Part shown: positions 40,847 through 46,831 of the stretch, one piece after another | Numbering within the stretch: position 1 is the stretch's first letter | How the letters are laid out: every line of letters starts with the position of its first letter | Assembly: GCF_003344765.1 (NCBI RefSeq) | Contig: NZ_QPMH01000026.1 | Location: 1 to 46,831 of the forward strand | Source: Ferruginivarius sediminum | Lineage (GTDB): Bacteria; Pseudomonadota; Alphaproteobacteria; Kiloniellales; Rhodovibrionaceae | Direction: 5' to 3' | Length of the DNA stretch: 46,831 nucleotides | The notes under the pieces: generated by a model | What the model saw: only the letters and a program-made list of their open reading frames with translations | Told to the model about the DNA's origin: nothing | Databases searched by the model: none | Program-made: the position numbers and the translations under genes

Positions 40847-41094
40847 GCTTCGACGGCGACGCCTGGACGTTCGAGGACGCGGGCGTCGCCCTGGTCGTGC
40901 ACCCGCTGCACCTTCTGGACGACGAGGACATGGCCCTCATCCGCCTGTGGGACGCATGGCGCGGCGGCGGCCAGGGCCCCGGCCACCTGCCGGCGGCGGG
41001 CGGCATGCTGGACCAGCCCGCCGCGACGATGGAGTCGCTGCACCTGATGGCCGCGACGGCGGCGCGGATGCGGCGGAACAGAAAGGATAATTAG
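40678..41094 (+). CDS. Tail assembly chaperone, frameshift extension (gpT-like)
   Basis: The -1 frame after the slippery site reads LRIAVVWALRADDFDGGEDADE and continues acidic for 138 codons to TAG 41092-41094 (LLDDEDMALIRLWDAWRG...). No start codon with a ribosome site precedes it, so it should be made only as a fusion to the first 187 residues, total about 325. In lambda the G and GT products are both needed for tail assembly. Confidence 0.8.
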   Translation, partial: LRIAVVWALRADDFDGGEDADEARPLGTFGGRFAGEAVVVDQGEGQEFEEALDRELGFDGDAWTFEDAGVALVVHPLHLLDDEDMALIRLWDAWRGGGQGPGHLPAAGGMLDQPAATMESLHLMAATAARMRRNRKDN

Positions 41095-41361
41095 ATGAGG
41101 TTAGGAACCCGGCTGGAGGCTTCCCTCAAAGTATGCAGAGACAACCCAGCTAATGGACCTGTTACAACCCTCAGTATCGGCGTCCAGTCTGCGTCCCCGC
41201 CATCTGTAGCGGATAACTCCAAGCGGATCGGCATGTCCATTAGCGCGGCGCTGGAAGAGTCCGAACGCGTGGCGGCCGAACTGGATCAGCGGATTGCCGC
41301 GCTCAGGAGCGAGGTGGGCGAACTGAGGCGCGAGGCCGCCGAACTGCGCCCCAGTTCGTGA
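41095..41361 (+). CDS. Small coiled-coil protein (88 aa)
   Basis: An 88-residue protein whose ATG directly follows the stop of the frameshift product, with AAAGGA upstream. The C-terminal 42 residues (MSISAALEESERVAAELDQR, then heptads to the end) form a coiled coil; the N-terminal half is less convincing and an internal ATG at 41233 could be the true start. Confidence 0.5.
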   Translation: MRLGTRLEASLKVCRDNPANGPVTTLSIGVQSASPPSVADNSKRIGMSISAALEESERVAAELDQRIAALRSEVGELRREAAELRPSS

Positions 41362-41366
41362 GATTG

Positions 41367-41558
41367 CTAGGTTTCAGCGGTTTCGAGCTTGGCGACACGA
41401 TCTTCAAGATCTTTGACGCTTTGAACGACCTCGCGAAGATGCTGCGTCAACTCCACAACCATCTCTGCGATATCTGTGAGCTGCGTAGCGTGGGTAAGCT
41501 GGAGTTGCTGCAATCGTTGAACAGTTTGATCTAAATCGGGCGGGGTAGTCTCGCTCAT
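41367..41558 (-). CDS. Small coiled-coil protein on reverse strand (63 aa)
   Basis: A 63-residue reverse-strand protein with ATG 41558 and GGAG six bases upstream. From QTVQRLQQLQLTHATQLTDIA to the end (VKDLEDRVAKLETAET) it is one long coiled coil. Being opposite to the late operon, it is an added cargo gene with its own expression. Longer in-frame starts run into the direct repeat at 41612-41663 and are not supported. Confidence 0.55.
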   Translation of the reverse strand: MSETTPPDLDQTVQRLQQLQLTHATQLTDIAEMVVELTQHLREVVQSVKDLEDRVAKLETAET

Positions 41559-41611
41559 AACTGACTCCATCGGTTGCGGGTGAAAACCGATGGTTCCCGC
41601 GACGGTGGCCG

Positions 41612-41663
41612 AGGTCAACCCTTGGCGCCGTCGCGGGCGCGCAGGCGGACGCCGGGGGCGTCG
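41612..41663. repeat. 52-bp direct repeat, copy 1 (remnant of xre 3' end)
   Basis: Fifty of 52 bases match 43593-43644. On the reverse strand it encodes PGVRLRARDGAKG and a stop, the same C-terminus as the Xre gene at 43596. No HTH-coding sequence precedes it, so it is a fragment left by recombination or insertion. Confidence 0.75.
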
Positions 41664-41781
41664 AATGGGCATGGATTAATGTTCTGTCGTGGCTTTCCTA
41701 TCGCTGTCCAGGTCGTGCGCCGGACACAATTTGGTCAAAATCCGATAGCGAAACTATCAGGGCTTTGATACAAGCGCGTGC

Positions 41782-41994
41782 ATGAACGGGCTGGGGGAAG
41801 CGCTAAAAGAGGCGACAAAACGCCTCGATGGGGACGGCATATTCAACCTGATCCTGCTAGGTATCCTTGCATGGGTCGTAGTAAAGCTTGGCCCGCACGT
41901 TCTTGAGGCTTACGTTAAGGATCGGGAAAGTAGGCGTCGCCATCATGAGAGGATGGCGCAGTTCAATCGAAGAATGCAGCGTCGCAGGAAGTGA
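41782..41994 (+). CDS. Small membrane protein (70 aa)
   Basis: A 70-residue protein with one hydrophobic segment (IFNLILLGILAWVVVKLG, about 20-37) and a highly basic tail (SRRRHHERMAQFNRRMQRRRK). It is the first gene inside the repeat-flanked cargo. No family recognised. Confidence 0.5.
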   Translation: MNGLGEALKEATKRLDGDGIFNLILLGILAWVVVKLGPHVLEAYVKDRESRRRHHERMAQFNRRMQRRRK

Positions 41995-42040
41995 CGCGTG
42001 GACCCGCCAGAAGGCCGAAGGGTCAGCGCGGGAGACGCTT

Positions 42041-42541
42041 ATGGTAACCTATGGTCTCATCGCCGCTATCGTTCTGTTGGCGTTGGCCGGCCTCTATGCG
42101 AGGGCGCGAGTGCAGCAAATCGACGCGCGGGAGGAGTATCGAAATGACTTCTTTGATGCGGCAAATGTGCTTGCGGAACGTGAAGATACGCCGGAGACAC
42201 CCCTAAGTGTAGTCGAATTTCTGGCGGAACGAGTTGGCAAGCGTAGGGCGCCGTATGAGATGATGTACTTCCTCATTCATGGCGATGCCCGGCGTTCAGC
42301 AAACGAGCCAGCAGAGAAGTTGCGCCAGCTCCGACAGGATTTGGCCGATATGCCTGAAGAGCTCCGCCAACAGTTTGGTAAGGCGGTGGCTGCAGGAAGC
42401 ATGGCCATTACACTCAACAGCCTGATTGTCGGATGGCTTATCCGCCGAATTGCAATGTACGCAGTCTACAAACGCAACAAGCGTAAGTATGACGGGACTG
42501 ATGATGCCGGCACCATTGCTGGAGGTTGGGCATTGACCTAG
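42041..42541 (+). CDS. Membrane-anchored cargo protein (166 aa)
   Basis: A 166-residue protein starting at ATG 42041 (GGGAG six bases upstream) with an N-terminal membrane segment (VTYGLIAAIVLLALAGLYA) and a second near the C-terminus (MAITLNSLIVGWLIRRIAMYAVY) followed by a basic tail. The part between, about 100 residues, is soluble and charged (REEYRNDFFDAANVLAERED). No family recognised. A terminator follows. Confidence 0.6.
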   Translation: MVTYGLIAAIVLLALAGLYARARVQQIDAREEYRNDFFDAANVLAEREDTPETPLSVVEFLAERVGKRRAPYEMMYFLIHGDARRSANEPAEKLRQLRQDLADMPEELRQQFGKAVAAGSMAITLNSLIVGWLIRRIAMYAVYKRNKRKYDGTDDAGTIAGGWALT

Positions 42542-42571
42542 ACGGCTTTCGACAATGAGGCTGATGCCGAT

Positions 42572-42603
42572 AAGGGCCGTCCTTAGGGGCGGCCCTTTCT
42601 TTT
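42572..42603 (+). terminator. Intrinsic terminator
   Basis: AAGGGCCG (42572-42579) pairs with CGGCCCTT (42590-42597), followed by a TTTCTTTT tail. It ends the short cargo transcript before the 290-residue gene. Confidence 0.7.
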
Positions 42604-42720
42604 GGGCATATATGAGATGCCGTATTGGGATACATTGGCGGCGATCATATTTCGAGCCCCTATGTTTTTATTGCTGAACGCGAATTTCCTGCATAACCTT
42701 CCCGAAAAACGGGAGGGGGT

Positions 42721-43593
42721 ATGGAGGGGACTCAATTTCGGATCAGGTTCGAGGGCTTCGAAGCCGATGAGCATGCCTTGGATATGCGGCACCTTGGCCA
42801 ATCGCTCGTTGGCCTCGACCGTATGATCTCGACTGGCCTTATCGCACTATCGGACCGCAGGCCGCCAAGACGAGGCGAGCGTTTCCCGCTTGTCGTCCGC
42901 GCTCAAGAGCCTGTAGCCGGATCGGTGGAAATCTTTGGCGACCTTGGCCCGCTTGTCGGCGCTCTACCGCTCATGCAGGAGGTGATCGCCACAGGGGCGT
43001 CTGAGATCATATGGAGATGGGTGAGTTGGGTGTTTCTTATGGCCGGCGGCAGGGAAAAAGACGCGGACCCGCAATATACGATGCTGATGCAGCTTACGCA
43101 TTCACTCGCGCAGTATCACGAGAGGAGCGAGGATAAGCAGCGTCAGTTCTTTTTGGATATTCTGGACCGGTTACATCCGGCTGCCCGCAGCGCAGTCGCG
43201 CCGATTGGCCCGTCCTGCGACAGAGCTACGATTCCCTGGGTGGGCGATTCCGAAGAGGCGACCGTCGTCGATGCGCCGATGGCGGATGCGGTACGCTCGA
43301 AGGACAAGATTGAGGTTGGGGATATGGAAAGAATGCGCGTCCATGTCGATGGCATCATTCACCACAACCGCCAGCTTAAGGTCGACAACCCGGAGGTTCC
43401 GGGCGCCTACCTGACGGCACAGGTTCGCGATCCCGCATTCGATACCGTTCCGAATGTCTACACCGATGCCGCGTCAAAGAAGGGTTGGCTGATCGTGGAT
43501 GCGAGGCCGACCTATAAGGCGGGGGCGCTGCACGGCCTCTACATCATGAACGCCGAAGCCGCTGACGACGACGGTTCTGGCGGCTCGCAATAA
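42721..43593 (+). CDS. Cargo protein, DUF7946-like
   Basis: A 290-residue protein starting TQFRIRFEGFEADEHALDMRHLGQSLVGLDRMIS and containing a short hydrophobic stretch (IIWRWVSWVFLMAGG). The start resembles, from memory, the DUF7946 type found in prophages and islands: a strand-rich domain, a helix, then a C-terminal beta domain (NRQLKVDNPEVPGAYLTAQVRDPAF). The function is unknown; its isolated position and own terminator upstream suggest a gene carried for the host. The ribosome site GGGAGGGGG touches the ATG. Confidence 0.6.
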   Translation: MEGTQFRIRFEGFEADEHALDMRHLGQSLVGLDRMISTGLIALSDRRPPRRGERFPLVVRAQEPVAGSVEIFGDLGPLVGALPLMQEVIATGASEIIWRWVSWVFLMAGGREKDADPQYTMLMQLTHSLAQYHERSEDKQRQFFLDILDRLHPAARSAVAPIGPSCDRATIPWVGDSEEATVVDAPMADAVRSKDKIEVGDMERMRVHVDGIIHHNRQLKVDNPEVPGAYLTAQVRDPAFDTVPNVYTDAASKKGWLIVDARPTYKAGALHGLYIMNAEAADDDGSGGSQ

Positions 43594-43644
43594 GGTCAGC
43601 CCTTGGCGTCGTCGCGGGCGCGCAGGCGGACGCCGGGGGCGTCG
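43593..43644. repeat. 52-bp direct repeat, copy 2 (3' end of xre gene)
   Basis: Matches 41612-41663 at 50 of 52 bases; this copy is the intact 3' end of the Xre regulator gene. The DNA between the copies (about 1.9 kb) carries three rightward cargo genes. Confidence 0.75.
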
Positions 43645-43832
43645 CCGTTCGTGAACTCTACGCCGGCGGTTTCGAAGGCGTTGCGTAGGGCCATCAACGT
43701 TGACGAGTTAGCGGGGTGATCCGCTTCTATTCGGCTAATCGTATTCGGGGAAACGTGAGCAGCGGCTGCTACGTCCCGAACGCTCATTCGCAGCGCGGCT
43801 CGGGCCATCCGGACTTGGGCGCCTGTAATCAT
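43596..43832 (-). CDS. Xre family regulator (78 aa)
   Basis: A 78-residue protein with a full helix-turn-helix (QVRMARAALRMSVRDVAAAAHVSPNTISRIEAD) and the common alphaproteobacterial ending FETAGVEFTNGDAPGVRLR. Its start faces the gene at 43928 across a palindrome at 43871-43891, so it probably represses that divergent operon and itself. It shows that the cargo block has its own regulation, separate from the phage switch. Confidence 0.85.
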   Translation of the reverse strand: MITGAQVRMARAALRMSVRDVAAAAHVSPNTISRIEADHPANSSTLMALRNAFETAGVEFTNGDAPGVRLRARDDAKG

Positions 43833-43870
43833 ATATTGTGGCTCTGTCGCAATTTTGTTGTTGTGTACCT

Positions 43871-43891
43871 ATACCGATATTGGTACGGTAT
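43871..43891. promoter_or_regulatory. Candidate operator of the cargo regulator
   Basis: ATACCG-N9-CGGTAT with an inner TACC-N6-GGTA lies in the divergent gap between the Xre gene and the rightward gene at 43928. The position fits an Xre operator. Confidence 0.45.
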
Positions 43892-43927
43892 CACAATCTA
43901 GGGGCACAGCAACAGAGAGCAGGGTCA

Positions 43928-44242
43928 ATGAGCACCATGCGAGATCTGATGACGGAGTATTGCCGCCTTGGCTCGATGTCAAATGCAGAGAGCCAAGCGG
44001 GAAATGAGACGCGCAGCATTGCGCTGGGTCGTGCGCAGTCCGGCGTGGCCGAGGCAATTGCGGTAACACCGGCCACGTCGTTGGACGAACTGACATGGAA
44101 GTTGCGGTGGGTGCTGGACAGCTTCGCGGCTGAAGTGCCGCAGGTCCCGCACTACCAGTTGGATGCGCGGGATCGGATGCTGCTGTCGGCGCGCGAGGAA
44201 TTGGATCGGTTTCTAAGGCCGAATACGGAGACCACGGCATGA
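43928..44242 (+). CDS. Hypothetical protein (104 aa)
   Basis: A 104-residue, largely helical protein (SLDELTWKLRWVLDSFAAEV in the middle) with no recognised family. Its stop overlaps the antirepressor ATG by four bases (ATGA), so the two are co-translated. Expression is likely controlled by the divergent Xre regulator. Confidence 0.6.
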   Translation: MSTMRDLMTEYCRLGSMSNAESQAGNETRSIALGRAQSGVAEAIAVTPATSLDELTWKLRWVLDSFAAEVPQVPHYQLDARDRMLLSAREELDRFLRPNTETTA

Positions 44243-45009
44243 CGCGAGAAGTTGCGCAGGTCGAATTTCACGGCGACCGAGTTTGGGCCGTACGCGAGGG
44301 CGGCGAGGTGCTGGTCGCTATCAAGCCGATCTGCGAATCGCTTGGGCTTGACTGGAAATCTCAATATCGACGGCTGAGCCAGGATGTCATTTTGAACGAA
44401 GGTATGGTCGTGATGACCATACCTTCGCCCGGCGGCCATCAGAAGACCCTATGCCTCCCGCTCGGTCTGCTAAACGGCTGGCTATTCGGCGTGGACGACC
44501 GGCGCATCAAGGACCCGGACACGCGCGAGCGGGTGCTGCTGTACAAGCGCGAGTGCTATCAAGTTCTGTTCCAGCACTTCCAGGGCGGGCGCACGGCGGC
44601 AGCCGAAGCCGAGGAGGCCGATCCGGTTCCGGCGGGGCCGGAGGCCTGGGAACTGACCGACATCAACGCCACGCGGGTGGAGCTGGACATCGTCAACACC
44701 GCGCGACGGATCAGCGGCCGGACGGCGGCGCGGCGCCTGTGGGAGCGCATGCCGCACCTGCCAACGCTGGACCCGGCGACCGCCGGCGACGACAGCGTGG
44801 CCCGCTGGACCCGCGCCCGCCTGACCGGCGCCGCCGGGGAACAAACGCCATCCGACGCGGCCTACTGCGACTACGCGGACTGGTGCCGCCACAACGGCGA
44901 AAGCCCCGTGCCGCGCCAGACCTTCGGCCATCGCCTGGGGCAGATAGGCGTGGAGAAGACCCGACGCGGCGGGAGGGTGTATTATCCGGGGGTGACGTTA
45001 GTGGCTTAA
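44239..45009 (+). CDS. Phage antirepressor (P22 AR N-terminal domain)
   Basis: A 256-residue protein. Residues 8-120 match the P22 antirepressor N-terminal domain: VEFHGDRVWAVREGGEVLVAIKPICESLGLDWKSQYRRL, then CLPLGLLNGWLFGV and LLYKRECYQVLFQHF. The C-terminal 60 residues form a winged helix of the type seen at the end of P4/D5 primases (CDYADWCRHNGESPVPRQTFGHRLGQIGVEKTR). Antirepressors bind and block phage repressors. Its place in a second regulatory module inside the late genes suggests it could interfere with the prophage's own or another phage's repressor. Confidence 0.82.
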   Translation: MTREVAQVEFHGDRVWAVREGGEVLVAIKPICESLGLDWKSQYRRLSQDVILNEGMVVMTIPSPGGHQKTLCLPLGLLNGWLFGVDDRRIKDPDTRERVLLYKRECYQVLFQHFQGGRTAAAEAEEADPVPAGPEAWELTDINATRVELDIVNTARRISGRTAARRLWERMPHLPTLDPATAGDDSVARWTRARLTGAAGEQTPSDAAYCDYADWCRHNGESPVPRQTFGHRLGQIGVEKTRRGGRVYYPGVTLVA

Positions 45010-45022
45010 AAGAGGGTGTGGC

Positions 45023-45538
45023 ATGACGGGCGCACAGCAACAACAGGTGGGCACATCCCAGCAGCCGAGTGAAGAACTTGCCCGTACCGTGATGAGGCAG
45101 GGCGAGTTGAACCTGGATGCGCAACTGCGTCTGGCAATGAATGCAGACCAGAGAGGCGCGAGCCTTGCGTCGGTCTTCGCGCTCCTGGCCTCGGGTCTGC
45201 TGGCGGCAGCAGCCGCGAAGGCGGTGCCGCCGAATGGCTCAATCGCATTGGCAGTGAGCGGCGCACTTGAAGTGGTCGCGGCTGTCATGTGCGTAGTAGC
45301 TACGTGGCCGCGACCGTTTGCTGTACCGGGCAACAGACCAAAGAATTGGTGGGATGACGGCGTGACCAACCGATCGCTGGCTGAGTGCCTTTACCGAGAG
45401 TCGCTGAACTATGAGTCCGCGATTAGTCGGAACCGCTGCCGCCTCGACTGGTCCTCTCGATGGGTAACCTTTGGTGCCCTCGTCGGTGTGATCTCCCCGA
45501 TGGTCGGACTGCTTACCTATCTGGCTTTGGCGGCTTAG
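45023..45538 (+). CDS. Multi-span membrane protein (171 aa)
   Basis: A 171-residue protein with two adjacent hydrophobic helices at about 50-95 (SVFALLASGLLAAAAAKAV and ALAVSGALEVVAAVMCVVA) and one at the C-terminus (FGALVGVISPMVGLLTYLALAA). The soluble loop contains LAECLYRESLNYESAISRN. The plan (two to three membrane helices with a helical cytoplasmic part) is like SLATT-type membrane effectors, but no family match can be claimed. It is the last rightward cargo gene. Confidence 0.6.
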   Translation: MTGAQQQQVGTSQQPSEELARTVMRQGELNLDAQLRLAMNADQRGASLASVFALLASGLLAAAAAKAVPPNGSIALAVSGALEVVAAVMCVVATWPRPFAVPGNRPKNWWDDGVTNRSLAECLYRESLNYESAISRNRCRLDWSSRWVTFGALVGVISPMVGLLTYLALAA

Positions 45539-45620
45539 GCGGACGCGGAGGCCTGTCACTAGGCGAAGGTGTCGGCGGACCCCGACGCTCGTCCTCATTG
45601 GGCTTCTGGAAACGGATCAT
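45513..45620 (-). CDS. Tiny proline-rich protein with perfect ribosome site (35 aa)
   Basis: ATG 45620 is preceded by AAAGGAGGT, one of the best ribosome sites in the window. The 35-residue product is proline- and arginine-rich (RRGPPTPSPSDRPPRPPKPP) and likely disordered. It overlaps the 3' end of the membrane-protein gene on the other strand by 26 bases. No function known. Confidence 0.45.
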   Translation of the reverse strand: MIRFQKPNEDERRGPPTPSPSDRPPRPPKPPKPDR

Positions 45621-45673
45621 TGCGACCTCCTTTAGGTGAGATCGCCAAGTAGATCACAACTCATTGGGATTCG

Positions 45674-45700
45674 AAAACCCCGCCCTTTTGGCGGGGTTTT
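45674..45700. terminator. Bidirectional intrinsic terminator
   Basis: AAAACCCCGCC (45674-45684) and GGCGGGGTTTT (45690-45700) with loop CTTTT form an eleven-base stem flanked by A and T runs, so it can stop transcription from both sides. It separates the cargo from the tape-measure gene. Confidence 0.85.
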
Positions 45701-45720
45701 GTCGTTCCGGGGATCCGACC

Positions 45721-46831
45721 ATGCGCGGTGAACGCTCCATCTTTGTCCGGCTGTCCGTGCGGGACGCCGAGAAGGCGACGGCTGCGCTGCGGCGCTTTGG
45801 TGGGCAGGGGGACTCTGCCCTGCGCAAGATCGAAACCGCCAGCAAGCCGGCGTCGCGCGGGCTGCGCACCGTCGATACGGCGAGCCGGGAGGCGCAACAG
45901 GCGCTGCGCGGGTTCGCCAATCGGGCGGGGCCGGTCGGCGGCATCCTGGCGAACCTGGGGCCGGCGGGTCTGGCGGCGGCCGGGGGTATCGGCGCGGCGG
46001 CGGCGTCGGTCGTGGGGCTGACCCGCGCGGTCGAGAAGGCGAACGACATCGCCAAGCTGGCCGACAACATCGGCATCACGACGGACGCGCTGCAAGAGCT
46101 GCAGTTCGTCGGCGACCGCGTGGGCGTTTCCCAGGCCAAGGTGAACAACGGGCTGGAAGCCTTCGGCAAGCGGCTGGGCGAACTGCGCGCGGGCACCGGG
46201 TCGCTGAACACGCTGCTGAACGCGACGGACCCGGCATTCAAGCAGATGCTGGTCAATGCCCAGTCGAACGACGCGGCGCTGCAGCTTCTGTTCACCCGCA
46301 TGGCCGAGACGACGGACCAGGCCGACCGGCTGGCCCTGTCGGCCGCCGCGTTCGGGCGCGGGCCGGGCGTCGCCATGGCGCGCTTCGCGCGCGACGGCGC
46401 CGACGGCTTCGAGGCGATGCGGCAGCGGGCGCGCGACCTGGGCATCGTCCTGGACGAGGAATTGCTGCGTAAGTCCGAGCTGGTCAGCGACCAGATGGAC
46501 ACGCTGATGACCGTCCTGGAAACGCGCGCGACGGAGGCCTTCCTTTCCATCGCCGGCGCCATCGGCAACACGGCGGACGCGTTCACCAGCCTGCTGACCG
46601 GCGCCGAGCCGCTGAACGCGCAGGCGGCGGCCATTGCCGAGGGCATGGAGAGCCTGGCCACGGCCGGCGGTGCGGCGGCGGCCGTGGTGGGCACTCGCTA
46701 TGTCGGCGCGATGGCGAGCGCGGCGGCGCAGTCGCTGGCGGCCGCGCAGGCGCAGGTGCGGGTGACGCAGGCGAACCTTGCGGGCGCGCAGGCGGCCCTG
46801 CGCGCGGCGCGGGCCGAGGTGGCGCTGACCG
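45721..46831 (+). CDS. Tape measure protein (partial, runs off the window)
   Basis: At least 370 residues without a stop at the window edge. The start is MRGERSIFVRLSVRDAEKATAALRRFGGQGDSALRKIE; a hydrophobic stretch follows (GPAGLAAAGGIGAAAASVVGL, about 80-100), then a tail-tape-measure core domain (ANDIAKLADNIGITTDALQEL...FGKRLGELRAGTG). Long helical, alanine-rich sequence continues to the edge. The protein fixes tail length and is the largest gene in most siphoviruses, so several kilobases probably lie beyond the window. Confidence 0.88.
   Translation, partial: MRGERSIFVRLSVRDAEKATAALRRFGGQGDSALRKIETASKPASRGLRTVDTASREAQQALRGFANRAGPVGGILANLGPAGLAAAGGIGAAAASVVGLTRAVEKANDIAKLADNIGITTDALQELQFVGDRVGVSQAKVNNGLEAFGKRLGELRAGTGSLNTLLNATDPAFKQMLVNAQSNDAALQLLFTRMAETTDQADRLALSAAAFGRGPGVAMARFARDGADGFEAMRQRARDLGIVLDEELLRKSELVSDQMDTLMTVLETRATEAFLSIAGAIGNTADAFTSLLTGAEPLNAQAAAIAEGMESLATAGGAAAAVVGTRYVGAMASAAAQSLAAAQAQVRVTQANLAGAQAALRAARAEVALT

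Noticed and set aside
41367..41672. Longer version of the reverse-strand coiled-coil gene starting at 41672
   Set aside because: Its first 38 residues are read out of frame through the 52-bp repeat remnant; ATG 41558 has its own ribosome site.
45654..46694. Long reverse-strand frame of 346 codons opposite the tape-measure gene
   Set aside because: It is serine- and alanine-rich shadow sequence; the plus strand has a tape-measure start and recognisable domains.
1..46831. CRISPR array
   Set aside because: No regularly spaced short repeats with unique spacers are present; the repeats seen are palindromes, operators or one long direct repeat.

Overview
The window is from a GC-rich alphaproteobacterium, most likely of the Rhodospirillales or a relative. 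The evidence is the very high GC, the alphaproteobacterial form of tRNA-Met(CAT), and the protein types on the left. It holds three kinds of DNA: ordinary chromosome (1-7096), a small AT-rich accessory island (about 7110-10495) followed by repeat-rich non-coding DNA (10496-12210), and the left three quarters of a lambda-like siphovirus prophage that enters at a tRNA-Met gene (12211) and runs off the right edge inside its tape-measure gene.

Chromosome: an MFS transporter, a small exported protein and an amidase run rightward. A DUF6064-type membrane protein and a Tat-exported aldo/keto reductase run leftward. An SCP2-type thiolase and an AcuI/YhdH-type acrylyl-CoA reductase then run rightward.

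Accessory island: four leftward, tightly packed genes encode a duplicated zinc-ribbon protein, an Nmad2/EVE-like PUA-fold candidate, an HTH-ImmA/IrrE metalloprotease and a PIN nuclease. Base composition drops sharply at both edges. This is the best candidate for an undescribed defence or toxin-antitoxin-like system. To its right lie a structured RNA candidate ending in an intrinsic terminator, an exported protein with a PD-(D/E)XK-like core, a mosaic of long palindromes, and a frameshifted gene remnant.

Prophage, leftward early arm (20109 to 12244): small proteins, a DnaN-like sliding clamp, a MazG-like protein, a gp37/gp68 (DUF5131) protein, an HTH-ParB fusion, a 50-residue protein and a large serine integrase whose 3' end lies inside the tRNA. 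Immunity region (20110-22542): a lipoprotein serine protease, a repressor and a Cro/YdaS-like protein. Two promoters with the same 17-bp operator between the -35 and -10 face the two early arms. Rightward early arm (23033-29370): cupin-like protein, MT-A70 methyltransferase, CHC2 primase, D5/P4 helicase and a DUF6362-like protein.

Late region (29691 onward) follows the lambda order: TerS, TerL, gpW, portal, protease with a nested scaffold start, decoration protein, capsid, head-tail joining, DUF6441, tail terminator, tail tube, a G/GT chaperone pair with an AAAAAAC slippery site, and the tape measure. Between the chaperone and tape measure lies about 4.6 kb of added genes: membrane proteins, a DUF7946-like protein, an Xre regulator, an antirepressor and others. 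Part of this cargo is flanked by a 52-bp direct repeat. The right attachment site, tail tip and lysis genes are outside the window.
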